NCBI GenBank assembly: GCA_963681505.1
Contig: OY811974.1
Location: forward strand, 9,092,686 to 9,156,685
Direction of reading: 5' to 3'
From: Eunapius fragilis
Lineage: Eukaryota > Porifera > Demospongiae > Spongillida > Spongillidae
Length of the DNA: 64,000 bases
The first letter of the stretch is position 1. The number at the start of each line of letters is the position of its first letter. The translations under genes and the position numbers were made by a program. Shown here piece after piece: positions 10,801-20,137 of the stretch. The notes under the pieces are model-generated. The model was given only the letters and a program-made list of their open reading frames with translations. It ran no database searches and had not been told where the DNA came from.

Positions 10801-12825
10801 TTTTATATTTTGCAAGATGTATACGGTCATTATAGGCTAACCTGCAACTATAACTCTATACCTGCACCTATAACTCTATAAAGTACTACCATTCAATAGT
10901 AGGATAACTTCTTAATGGTAGTTATACTACAGATAGCCATGTACGACGAGTTATCAGCGTCAAAACCGACTCAAACGCCACGGGTTCTTTTCAGAACCAA
11001 TGCAGCGTGGCATCCCAAATGGACCCTTCCCCTGATGAAGCAAGCTCGAGTGGAACAGGAGTCATGAGACCTATCCGAAAGCGCGATATGACGACTCTAT
11101 TAGCGGATGTTGCATTATTACCATCACTAATGAACTTAAGATGTCAAAGAGGAAGCAAATCAAAGGCAATTGCAGCACTCGTTCACCACCCAAAACGAAT
11201 CCGAATTTCAGCAGACGCCAATGTCAACAACGCAGACGTCAACCATTCAACAGCCATAGCTGGTACCGCAATGAGTTCAGTAGTGAGGGCCTTTATACAT
11301 TACGCACACCCTCACTGAGGTTACGTAATATCTTAATACATTTACTGAAGAATCCTAACATTGTAATTAACCCTTTCTGCTTTTGTAATTGGTTAGGAAA
11401 TGTCCAATAAATTATACAGCTACTATAGGGACCTCCGAGTAGTATGACATGATTTTCATCTCTTAGGTCGAATCATTCCGACCATAATGATGCTAAACAG
11501 CACTCATATCATAAACCTTATTTAAAAAACTTAACTTATAACGAATTGGACTTAAGAGTTCAAACATTCCATATATAAAGCTACTTTAATGAGCTATCTA
11601 TAACGAGCTCTTGTGTCGAACTACTTATTGAGTTGTAAGCCAAAAACCTTAGCGTTAAGATACCCTGAAAATTCAGGCTCAGATTCGAATTCCAACGTCC
11701 AACCTCAAAAGTTATGATGTAAGATATTAAATAATGCTTTTTTAGATCCTGGTGTATATTACCATTGAATATATTGGTCCAATGATGTTCAGTAACTGGC
11801 GCATCGTATAAGGTACCCGGCGCTTCGTCCAACCTTTATGAAATTTCGTAGAAAGATAGAAGGATGAATTATCTAGAGGGGAGAATACTTCCATTTGAGG
11901 GGACGCAGTGCTTTAGAGTCGAAAATCGTGGGCAGATAACTTTATTCGATTTGAACAACACTTTAAAATGAATACGGTGCGTGTATTAATCCTTAAAAAC
12001 TAGTTAGGTCAATTGCTCACGCATTCGGCAGTCGTTCTGAATGCATAGTAAGCCATAATGAAGCACAATCAGCTACCAGATCGTTTACACCAAATGGTGT
12101 CAACAAAACATTTTAAAATTGCAAACAGAAAATTTTTCATCTGACGTCTAGGATTTTACGGTTTAAAAACACGGATTCCGCAGTGCAGATAAATGCTCCT
12201 TGGAGTTCGCGGAAAATCAAAAAATTTGAAAACTTGAAAAACTACCAGAAGGGTGATTTTGCTAGATACTGTCCCATATGAATACAAATAAGTTCTGGTA
12301 GGTTTCCAAGTTTTGTATTCCGTGATTTTACTCTGCCATCCCAACAATATTTCGCCAATCTAGAATGCCAACATGTTGTAACTACCAGGTAGTCATTTTG
12401 AATTGTAGGAGACTTGGATATTCAGTTCCAATTTGGCGGCCAAAACGGTTACTTTTTAAGAATACGTGACAAGTTCAAGCTGCTACTGTTCATTGCATGA
12501 GGAAATCGGTATCATTATAATCAATTTCTGTAGGATTTTAAAAAATTTCAACGCTGTACCGAATTGAAATATACAATTATCAACCATTGCATAACTTGAA
12601 AAATTAAAGCTCTACACAGACTGAGAGATAAAATTTGATCTCAATGTTTCAAATGAAACATATTCAGTGCACGCCCACCTAGTATAATTAATTTGACCTT
12701 GTGCAACATACATCCTCTTCCCCTCCCCCTCCACTGTCCGTGCTTGATGGACTTCATGAAACCACAAGCCACAGGATTTGAAAATTTGATAATATCTGTT
12801 CTTGGTATCTATTAGAATACACACA
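10801..12825. other. No gene recognised
   Basis: The sequence is A/T-rich with scattered open frames of 60-100 codons that match nothing I know. The only named motif is the histone-type stem-loop at 10,983. A 103-codon ATG frame at 11,007-11,318, starting 8 bases after the stem-loop, is Ser/Ala/Asn-rich and without a domain; I do not call it a gene. Confidence 0.5.
10983..10998 (+). promoter_or_regulatory. Histone-type 3' stem-loop without a histone gene
   Basis: The 16 bases GGTTCTTTTCAGAACC form a 6-bp stem with the loop TTTC. This fits the metazoan replication-dependent histone mRNA 3' end consensus. The preceding 500 bp contain no histone coding sequence in any frame that I can see. It may be a relic or chance. 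Confidence 0.4.
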
Positions 12826-12892
12826 CCACTTTTGCCTCCAATTCTTATATCCCACCAACTTTCTCGTTAGAGAATGTTTTTCTTTACTTGTG
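12826..12892. mobile_element. FB1 MITE, solitary right arm
   Basis: The segment from CACCACTTTTGCCTCC through CCCACCAACTTTCTCG to TTTACTTGT matches the right arm of the FB1 family. No left arm is present upstream, so it is a truncated copy. Confidence 0.75.
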
Positions 12893-13644
12893 TACATAGT
12901 GCTTATACATTCACACATGTATATATTTGTACATCTGTACATTGAAAACAGGTTTGGATTGTACAAGAACTGGTCACTATCGTTACCAGTTTACAAAATG
13001 GAAAAACCGTTCAAATTAATTAGTGAGTAAATTGAAGACATCTTGCATAAAGGAATGTGAAATAGTATAAGTTCTTGCCGTAAAGTGCTAACAACGACAG
13101 TGGTGTAAACTAGGCGTATATGCTACGCCTCCTACTTCGACAGAAGCAGGCACCTGCATACACGCAAAAGCGCCAAGCCAAATGGGGCCTGCCTATAGGT
13201 ACCAGTGGTGCTGCTGCATGAATTAAGGATGATGCTCTTCAGCAGAAACGGATGACACATGTGATGAGATTTGTCAAATGACAGCGTGCAAAGTGCTACT
13301 GCTATGTGCAATGCGTAAAATAAATATCGTGCCTGTATGCTCTACCATTGAGGTCAGGTAAATATATTCACACACCACGCAAACCAGGCAACAGAAGGGA
13401 ATTTTTCAAAATCATATTGGATTGCTGTATTATCAGCCGCATCAAATCAATCTGCCATGGGATTGCACGCCTGCACAATGAGTACGGTTAAATACGAGCA
13501 AAGTTAAAAACCCATTTCTTTAAGTAAATTATGCCCGCTCTTTTAAGCCTATTCCTACGGTGCGTTATGAATAGTTCCATGAACGCAAACCACATCTTAA
13601 CATGCGGTACAGCCAAAACCAGGCCCAAACCGACTAGATCCGAA
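12893..13644. other. No gene recognised
   Basis: Intergenic sequence upstream of the GH18 gene. I find no domain-bearing frame, tandem repeat or recognisable mobile element. Confidence 0.5.
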
Positions 13645-13790
13645 TATTTAGGCGTTTCCGCACTAGCAACGGCAAACCGGATAGTTCCGCATCGGGGTCA
13701 ATGAATTTTTAATCAGTCAGTATACTAATCACTGGCCAAATTCATTGACCACAATGCGGATCGATCCGGTTTGCCTGGAAACGCCTTTAA
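13645..13790. mobile_element. Palindromic MITE upstream of GH18 gene
   Basis: The left arm AGGCGTTTCCGCACTAG...GGCAAACCGGAT...GTCAATGAATT is answered by an inverted AATTCATTGACC...ATCCGGTTTGCC...GGAAACGCCT. Arms are about 55-60 bp, imperfect, around an A/T-rich loop. It lies about 230 bp before the GH18 start codon. No clear target duplication was found. Confidence 0.75.
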
Positions 13791-14016
13791 ATTACTAGTG
13801 CGAACTCGACAAAAGCTGGATCGATGCGGTTTGAGATATATATGGTGCATGATAACTTCTGATAAATGTATAGGCTTAAGAGCACTTGCTTTTCCTGATG
13901 CATTTTATTCGGATGCGAAGTTTTTATTTCATGACGTATTCGCTCTGAATATCTAGGGAAAGACAATATAGGTGTAGACAAGTCACGTGATAAAAAATTG
14001 CGTGTACGACGCCATC

Positions 14017-15027
14017 ATGGCTAGAATTGAGACAACCATTGGATACTGGAAAAACTGGCTTCCAAACCACCAGTCATCAAACGAAGAGGATTACCGACGT
14101 GATTTCAAGAATTTTACACACGTCTTTTACGCGTTTTTAACCATCGCGGCTAAAACCTGTCCAGAGGCTCCACCAGTAGCGCAGTGGGATGGTCGTTGCG
14201 TGTACGAGAGCTATTCTGGAATGAGTATTACGGATGTCATGGATACAAGCAACGCCGTAACCAGTTTTCAAAGGGCTAAGATACAGGCCATGTTGAAAGC
14301 GGCGCAAGCATCAGGCAAGAAATTCATCTGGTCAATCGGTGGATGGTCAGATTTTGTAGGCACACTCGATGACCAACAGGTACCCGCGTTTGTTACGGAA
14401 TGCGTTAAACTGTTGGAGACGGGTGGCGACGGTGTGGATTTTGATTGGGAGCATTTGAGTCATGAAGGTCTCAGTGAGCAGTCTCGAAGCCAACAGAGGC
14501 ACGTGCTGGGAAAAGTTATGGCTGCTCTGAGAAAAGCTCTAAATTCGCATTCCAAAATATCCGGAAAAATCATCGTATACACTACGCGACATAATGCGTT
14601 TTGGAATCCACCGCCACAAGGCATTGGAGCGTTTCTTTCCGACGGCGAAGGAATCGACACTTTCAGAGCAATCAAAAGTGAAGGGTTACGGCCAAATGAC
14701 GTGATATCCTATGTCAACATCATGTGTTTCGACACTCCCCCGTGGACTGGCGGGCCCTGGAAATTAGACCATTACAAGGTGGTCCTAAGCGCATTTGAAC
14801 ATTACGTGCCCAGAGAAAAAATTGCTGTGGGTTTTGAACCAGGCCCTCAAGCGGGTGGTGTGGTGGGAGATGTGGGTCTCTACAAAGAAGTCATTGATTA
14901 TCTAAGAGTCAACAAGTATGGTGCAATCATGTTTTGGGCTATGAATGAAGATGATCACAGCCAGGGCAATGGTGCAGACTCTAACATGTTGGCAGAGTAT
15001 GCATTGCGAAAACTGTGGCGTGATTAG
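14017..15027 (+). CDS. Family-18 glycoside hydrolase (chitinase-like), intact single exon
   Basis: The 336-residue protein starting MARIETTIGYWKNW is a GH18 TIM barrel. The first strand is IGYWKNW (8-14) and the SxGG-type strand is WSIGGWSDF (about 107-115). The catalytic signature DGVDFDWEH (about 138-146) fits DxxDxDxE with the acid Glu present. MCFDTPPW stands where family members have the MxYD strand, and FWAMNED ends the barrel with its substrate-stacking Trp. GH18 enzymes cleave beta-1,4-N-acetylglucosamine polymers by substrate-assisted catalysis; some members are inactive lectins, but the acid is kept here. I chose this ATG because upstream in-frame codons begin only with GTG and add nothing conserved. 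No signal peptide, chitin-binding domain or intron is seen, so the protein is probably intracellular or uses another export route. Two broken relatives lie at 35.8 and 54.8 kb. Confidence 0.93.
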   Translation: MARIETTIGYWKNWLPNHQSSNEEDYRRDFKNFTHVFYAFLTIAAKTCPEAPPVAQWDGRCVYESYSGMSITDVMDTSNAVTSFQRAKIQAMLKAAQASGKKFIWSIGGWSDFVGTLDDQQVPAFVTECVKLLETGGDGVDFDWEHLSHEGLSEQSRSQQRHVLGKVMAALRKALNSHSKISGKIIVYTTRHNAFWNPPPQGIGAFLSDGEGIDTFRAIKSEGLRPNDVISYVNIMCFDTPPWTGGPWKLDHYKVVLSAFEHYVPREKIAVGFEPGPQAGGVVGDVGLYKEVIDYLRVNKYGAIMFWAMNEDDHSQGNGADSNMLAEYALRKLWRD

Positions 15028-15369
15028 TTCTGTGTTGGCATGATTAGTTAAGCGTGGGCGTGATTAATTCAGCATTAGCATGGTTTACAAATAATCAATG
15101 TGATAATATTTTAACACATGTGGCGTATGCAACAATGATGCTTGTTAGGACTGTATCAGACAGGAGAAGGCAAATAGCAGATACATGAACTATTTAAAGT
15201 GATGCACCAGCTATAAAAGTGATGCACCACTGTACCATAACTGCATGCACACACATAATTGAACATTACCACATATGTGCAACACATATGAAGCACATGT
15301 ACACACTCATGTAATCACCCATTACACACACGTATAAATCAAATACACCCTCAAGCACTTGAGGCACAG
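15028..15369 (+). other. GH18 3' flank shared by all three GH18 copies
   Basis: This stretch has the repeated phrase GCGTGATTAGTT and then blocks (AAAGTGATGCACCA, CATAATTGAACATTACCAC) that also follow the GH18 pseudogenes at 35.7 and 55.6 kb. It lacks the 477-bp insertion found at those two sites. No polyadenylation signal AATAAA is evident close to the stop. Confidence 0.6.
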
Positions 15370-15851
15370 AATCGTCGCACCCTTCAAGAGAAGGGTGACC
15401 TTAAAGCCACGCCGCGCTCAACAGATGCTAGTGCTGCAGTGGAGCCAGACCTGTTCTCCTTGATGGCTGCCAAGAGGGAGCTGGAGACCAGGGTGGAGGA
15501 CCTAGAGGATGAGCAGGATGAGGCCAACCTCTGGGCTGAGAGCCTGCAGCAGTGCAAGGCTCGGCTCAAGCTGGCCAATCAGATGGTCAGGCAGCAACAC
15601 CAGAAGGAGGTGGAGGCATGTGAAGGGATAGAGCAGACCAAGACAACCATGAACAACAAGGTGAGGGTGAGGTGTGGGTGGATGGGGAGCTATGGTGGAT
15701 CTGCCCATTACATGCAGTGTTCTTGCATGAATGTGCATGGAATATATTCAAATACATGTACCTGCATTGCTTGGAATGTACATTGTACCTGTAGTTTTGG
15801 CAGATTAAGATGCTGCAATCACAAATAGATGAGCTCCATGCAGAGAAACAG
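15370..15851 (+). pseudogene. Coiled-coil protein exon remnants (myosin-tail-like)
   Basis: A 291-bp open segment (15,370-15,660) is framed by CACAG before it and AAG|GTGAGG after it, phase 0 at both ends. It encodes 97 residues rich in Glu, Lys, Leu and Gln, including KRELETRVEDLEDEQDEAN, a heptad-like pattern as in myosin tails. After a 143-bp GT-AG interval a second 48-bp piece (15,804-15,851) encodes IKMLQSQIDELHAEKQ, but its donor position reads AT, not GT. Related decayed pieces lie at 34.4-34.8 and 56.6-56.9 kb. I cannot assign the parent gene with certainty. Splice-site loss and the lack of further exons suggest a pseudogene. Confidence 0.5.
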
Positions 15852-16094
15852 ATATGGTTGTGCAAGGAAAGGGTGGATGCATGTCATGTATGTGTGTGCA
15901 CATGTCATGTATGTGTGTGCACAATGTATGTACAGGTGTGTCTGTGTGTGTAGAGGTATATGTGAATGTGTGTGCATGTGTGTTATGGTACACTGTGAAA
16001 ATGTAAGAGTCAGTGGCCTTATCTCAGAGCCATAGAGTTAGGATTAGGGTTAGGGGTATGGCTCTTGGTTGGTGAGTTAAGGCCAAAATCATTC

Positions 16095-16156
16095 ATATAC
16101 CCTCATGAACCACATGTAGTAAGACTGCATGTGGTTCATGAGGGTATATGAATGAT
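16095..16156. repeat. Palindrome at an inversion junction
   Basis: The sequence AATCATTCATATACCCTCAT and its inverse flank GAACCACATGTAGTAAGACTGCA-type sequence. In the other two copies (34.95 and 56.4 kb) the CCCTCATGAACCACATG block occurs only once. Here the coiled-coil exons point the same way as the GH18 gene, whereas in the other copies they point against it. I read this as a breakpoint of a local inversion. Confidence 0.55.
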
Positions 16157-16655
16157 TCTGCATCAGTGAAAACTGGAAGCCCGAGCCACCATTTCACTAA
16201 GGCTTGGACTTCATTGGGCAGCAGGTCTAACCCCAATTTTGGAGATGGTTGTGCCCTCAGCCATGCATGTGCTTGGGGAGCAGAGATGGATAGTAGTCTG
16301 GCCTTGTCTACTGTGGATGCTCCGTCAAGCAAAGAAAGGAAGCCAGCTGTCTCGATGGCTCAGGGTAGCTTGTGCTGATGCTGAGAAGTAGCCAGTACAC
16401 CTTTCACAGAGAGCTGCTCACAGCATGCTACCTTCCCATTGAACACCATGATGGCATCACAGAGGCGCTGCATAGTCAGTTCTGATGGTTGGATTGGTGT
16501 TAATGAGGTAGACAAGGAAGCAATGTAGGCTGCTTGTGCATGCATGGCCAGGGAGCGCAATCCTAGCCCTCCGTAGTTGAGACTCAGTTTGGCTTGATTA
16601 CAGCCCCATGGGGTAAGCTCAATCTCCGCTGAGCTCTCTAAGCAGTGAAGCACAT
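16157..16655 (-). pseudogene. Reverse-transcriptase-derived element, C-terminal fragment
   Basis: Read on the minus strand, the first frame contains LNYGGLGLRSLAMHAQAAYIASL, and a second frame contains AWLRAQPSPKLGLDLLPNEV and KWWLGLPVF. GGLGLRS with a following Ala-rich helix, then the AWL/WWLGLP region, is the C-terminal part of a reverse-transcriptase-derived family seen in many marine invertebrate genomes. At least one frameshift separates the two parts. The zinc-knuckle part that would follow is present instead at 33.2 kb and 58.1 kb. Confidence 0.62.
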
Positions 16656-16777
16656 CATCATCCTTTTAACTGTCATATGCTGCTAAACATTATTAATATT
16701 GAATTCAAGATTAGTTGATAAAGTTTTTAAAAATAGGGTATTAACCTACAGTACACTAGTATACATGTACCTTTAGG
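16656..16777. other. Spacer
   Basis: Short A/T-rich spacer between the RT fragment and the minisatellite; nothing recognised. Confidence 0.4.
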
Positions 16778-18345
16778 TAATGGTGGTGGTGATGTGACGA
16801 ATGTAATGAAGATAATGGAGGGATACGGTGGTGGAGGTGATAATGTTGAGGTGGTAGAGGTAATGGTAAATGGTGAGGTGATGAGGTGGTTGAGGTGGTG
16901 ATAATAATGAGGTGGTGGAGGTGGTGACAATGATGAGGTGGTGGAAGTGGTGATAATGATGAGGTGGTCGAGTGGTGACAATGTTGAGGTGATGGAGGTG
17001 GTGACAATGTTGAGGTGATGGAGGTGGTGACAATGATGAGGTGGTGGAGTTGGTGATAATGATGAGGTGGTGGAGGTGGTGATAATGAAGAGGTGGTGGA
17101 AGTGATGATAATGATGAAGTGGTGGAGGTGGCGACAATGATGAGGTGGTGGAGGTGGCGAAAATGATGAGGTAGTGGAGGTGGTGACAATGATGAGGTAG
17201 TGGAAGTGACAATGATGAGGTAGTGGAGGTGGCGACAATGATGAGGTGGTGGAGGTGATGATCATGATGAGGTGGTGGAGGTGGTAACAATGATGAGGTA
17301 GTGGAGGTGGTGATAATGATGAGGTAATGGAGATGGTGACAATGATGAGGTAGTAGAGGTGGTGATAATGATGAGGTGGTGGAAGTGATGATGATGATGA
17401 GGTGGTGGAAGTGGTGATAATGATGAGGTGGTGGAATTGGTGATAATGATGAAGTGGTGGTGGTGGTGAGAATCATGAAGTGGTGGAGGTGGTGATAATG
17501 ATGAGGTGGTGGAGGTGGCGACAATGATGAGGTAGTGGAGATGGTGATAATGATGAGGTGGTGGAATTGGTGATAATGATGAAGTGGTGGTGGTGGTGAG
17601 AATCATGAAGTGGTGGAGGTGGTGATAATGATGAGGTGGCGGAGATGGTGACAATGATGAGGTGGTGGAGGTGGCGAAAATGATGAGATAGTGGAGGTGG
17701 TGACAATAATGAGGTAGTGGAAGTGACAATGATGAGGTAGTGGAGGTGGCGACAATGATGAGGTGGTGGAGGTGATGATCATGATGAGGTGGTGGAGGTG
17801 GTAACAATGATGAGGTAGTGGAGGTGGTGATAATGATGAGGTAATGGAGATGGTGACAATGATGAGGTAGTAGAGGTGGTGATAATGATGAGGTGGTGGA
17901 AGTGGTGATAATGATGAGGTGGTGGAATTGGTGATAATGATGAAGTGGTGGTGGTGGTGAGAATCATGAAGTGGTGGAGGGGGTGATAATGATGAGGTGG
18001 TGGAAGTGGTGATAATGATGAGGTGGTGGAATTGGTGATAATGATGAAATGGTGGTGGTGGTGAGAATCATGAAGTGGTGGAGGTGGTGATAATGATGAG
18101 GTGGTAGAAATAGTGATAATGATGAGGTGGTGGAGGTGGTGATAATTATGAGGTGGTGGAATTAGTGATAATTATGAAGTGGTGGAGTGATGACAATGAT
18201 GAGGTAGTGGAGATGGTGACAATGATGAGGTGGTGGAGGTGGTGATAATGATGAAATGGTGGTGGTGGTGAGAATCATGAAGTAGTGGAGGTGGTGATAA
18301 TGATGAAGTGGCATAGATGGTGATAAGTATGATGTGGTGGCACAT
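16778..18345. repeat. 26-bp minisatellite, about 60 copies
   Basis: The unit is close to GATGAGGTGGTGGAGGTGGT plus GATAAT, with variants in the last third (GACAAT, GCGACAAT, AATTGGTGATAAT). Because 26 is not a multiple of 3, each minus-strand frame stays open and gives His/Thr/Ser/Pro-rich frames of up to 265 codons with a 26-residue period; these are artefacts. A block at about 17,195-17,440 recurs at about 17,726-17,970, so there is a second-level duplication of about 531 bp. Confidence 0.92.
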
Positions 18346-18359
18346 GGAGCCACGCCCAC

Positions 18360-18428
18360 CTTCTTCCCCAGGGTCTTCTTAGCAGTTTGTAGCTTCTCCA
18401 TCTCGTCCTCATACTCTTTGAGTATGTG
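18360..18428 (-). pseudogene. Coiled-coil exon remnant, minus strand
   Basis: A 69-bp segment preceded by CCACCAG and followed by AAG|GTGGGC encodes 23 residues with EYEDEMEKLQTAKKTLGKK, a coiled-coil pattern. It is probably from the same kind of gene as the remnants at 15.4 kb, but on the other strand. The minisatellite sits immediately downstream of its donor site. No neighbouring exon with a compatible frame is convincing. Confidence 0.4.
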
Positions 18429-18968
18429 CTGGTGGACAGTCCCCAGATGACAGCATCAAGTCCAATAATGGCCCCCACCATTGGCTAAAACTACACATCT
18501 ACACATGCACATATTCACATCCACACACTGCAGCTACGCACACATCTGCATATCTACAAAAACTGTGCATGCTGAAGCATGTTTGGAGGGTCTTTATTTC
18601 AACTTAATAACAAGGCTTGATATTAGTTTGTTTGCAATGCATTTAAATACACTCCATTGTTAAATAAGTGATATTAATTAACCTTTGCCTTTAATCTTAA
18701 ACTTTAATGGGATTTCATTAAATTAACTACTGTTGTACAAAAGTCATTTTGCAACTTATGTAAAATGTGTATGCATTGAGTACACACAGTCACAGGTACG
18801 TGTACATGTAATGATGTACATATACTATACGTGTATCTGTGCATTTCTACAACAGTATGCAGTGTTATTAAACCATTGCCATGCCATCATGCATCAGAAT
18901 ACAGTCGCTTGCTTCGCGCTTGCTGCCAGGTTCAGGCCATTTCATTTTGGCTAGGATGTTCATCTGTG

Positions 18969-19019
18969 TTACAGAAGCTGAAGCTCCTCATTCTTCTTCT
19001 GAAGCTCCGCGTCTTTCAC
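18969..19019 (-). pseudogene. Coiled-coil exon remnant, minus strand
   Basis: After TCTGTAG the minus strand reads VKDAELQKKNEELQLL and then stops with TAA. It looks like a piece of a heptad-rich exon that has lost its donor. It is about 540 bp upstream, on the same strand, of the remnant at 18,360. Confidence 0.35.
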
Positions 19020-19081
19020 CTACAGAGGCAGTGACCACATCATCTTTGCTATAACGTAGTACTCATCATTTTGGCTAAGCC

Positions 19082-20137
19082 ATGGCAAAGGGAAACTTCC
19101 TTGAGAACAAGACCCTGCAGAAGTCGCTGAACCAAACCAAAGCAAAGAGCACCACCATCAGTTTCTCGCTGGAGAAGTCAGGGCTTCTGCAGAAGCCACT
19201 GGACCATGAGAGGGATAGCTACCTCCCACCTGCCATGTACGGCAGCACCATCTTCTTTGTCATCAGTGACCTCAGTAATATCAACAACATGCATCACTTC
19301 AGCCTCTCCTCCTTCTTCCCTCAAGGCCCTCCAGAACAAGCAGGACATGAGCTAAGGATCAGGGCATTGACCACCACCCTCCAGTTCCTGGTGTACGAAG
19401 CACGTCTGTCCCTCGCTCTTCAAGGCAGATCGCCTCATGTTTGCCATGCACCTTGTCCATGTTACCCACCCACAGCTGTTCCAGCATAACGAGTGGGATA
19501 TGTTCATGTGACACTTAGGTGGTCACCACCTCCAACAGCAGCAGCAAGCAGAAGTGGGTCAAGCAAGCCAAGGGCGGCATGCCTCGGCTGGTGCAGCAAG
19601 GAGAGGGAGCAGGCTGTCCTTCAAATCAAGTCCAGTTTCCCCACCTTGTACACCAACCTAGACTACTACAAAAAACGACACGTGGAATAGCTTTTCCAGG
19701 AGTACCCAGTGCGAGAGGGAGGGTGTCACCAAGATAATTACACTCTTCCAGGAGCTCCTGGTTGTCCAGGCCACGCAGACCGCCATGGAGCTGTTTGCCA
19801 TGCACGGCTCTGGGCCTCAAGGAACTCTCCCCAATGACTCTCAACCTCAACCAGAACGAGACTTCCCCCCCCCCCACCCCCCCCCCACGGAGCCTATCAC
19901 CATTATTCCACCCCAGGAGCTCCAGGATTTGGCCGGGAGGACAGTGGGCGGGGAGTGTTACCACCAGGTGGCCATGGGTCAGGGGGCAGGCTGACATGGC
20001 CCTGCAGCTGCTGAGGGAGTGCGCCATAAAGGGGAGCCTCCACCTGGTCACTGTCTGGTTGCCCATTCCAAGAGAAGGAGCTAAACACCTCGGAAATGCC
20101 TAAGGACTTTTGCCTCACCGAGTTGCACCCAAGGTTC
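19082..20137 (+). pseudogene. DYNC2H1: Cytoplasmic dynein-2 heavy chain, processed-type pseudogene (part 1)
   Basis: The first frame has FLENKTLQKSLNQTKAKS, then LDHERDSYLP, GSTIFFVISDLSNINNM and HFSLSSFF. This is the order in dynein-2 (intraflagellar transport) heavy chain after the stalk coiled coil. Later pieces in other frames include LMFAMHLVHVTHPQLFQHNE, TALGLKELSP, ELQDLAG, GECYHQVAMGQG and, close to the end, LTELHPRF. The homology runs without introns for roughly 350 codons. The frame changes at about 19,315, 19,410, 19,510 and again after 19,700, and a C/A-rich run sits at 19,866-19,887. Loss of introns plus 5' truncation points to a retrocopy; no poly(A) tail or flanking duplication was found. 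The motor protein it derives from drives retrograde transport in cilia. Confidence 0.85.
20129..20137. repeat. 9-bp target-site duplication, left
   Basis: CCAAGGTTC here is repeated at 22,509-22,517. In the dynein sequence it encodes part of HPRFP and would be present once. Confidence 0.85.

Noticed and set aside
16727..18401. Long minus-strand frames (up to 265 codons) rich in His, Thr, Ser and Pro
   Set aside because: They are three phases of a 26-bp minisatellite without stops; not a gene.
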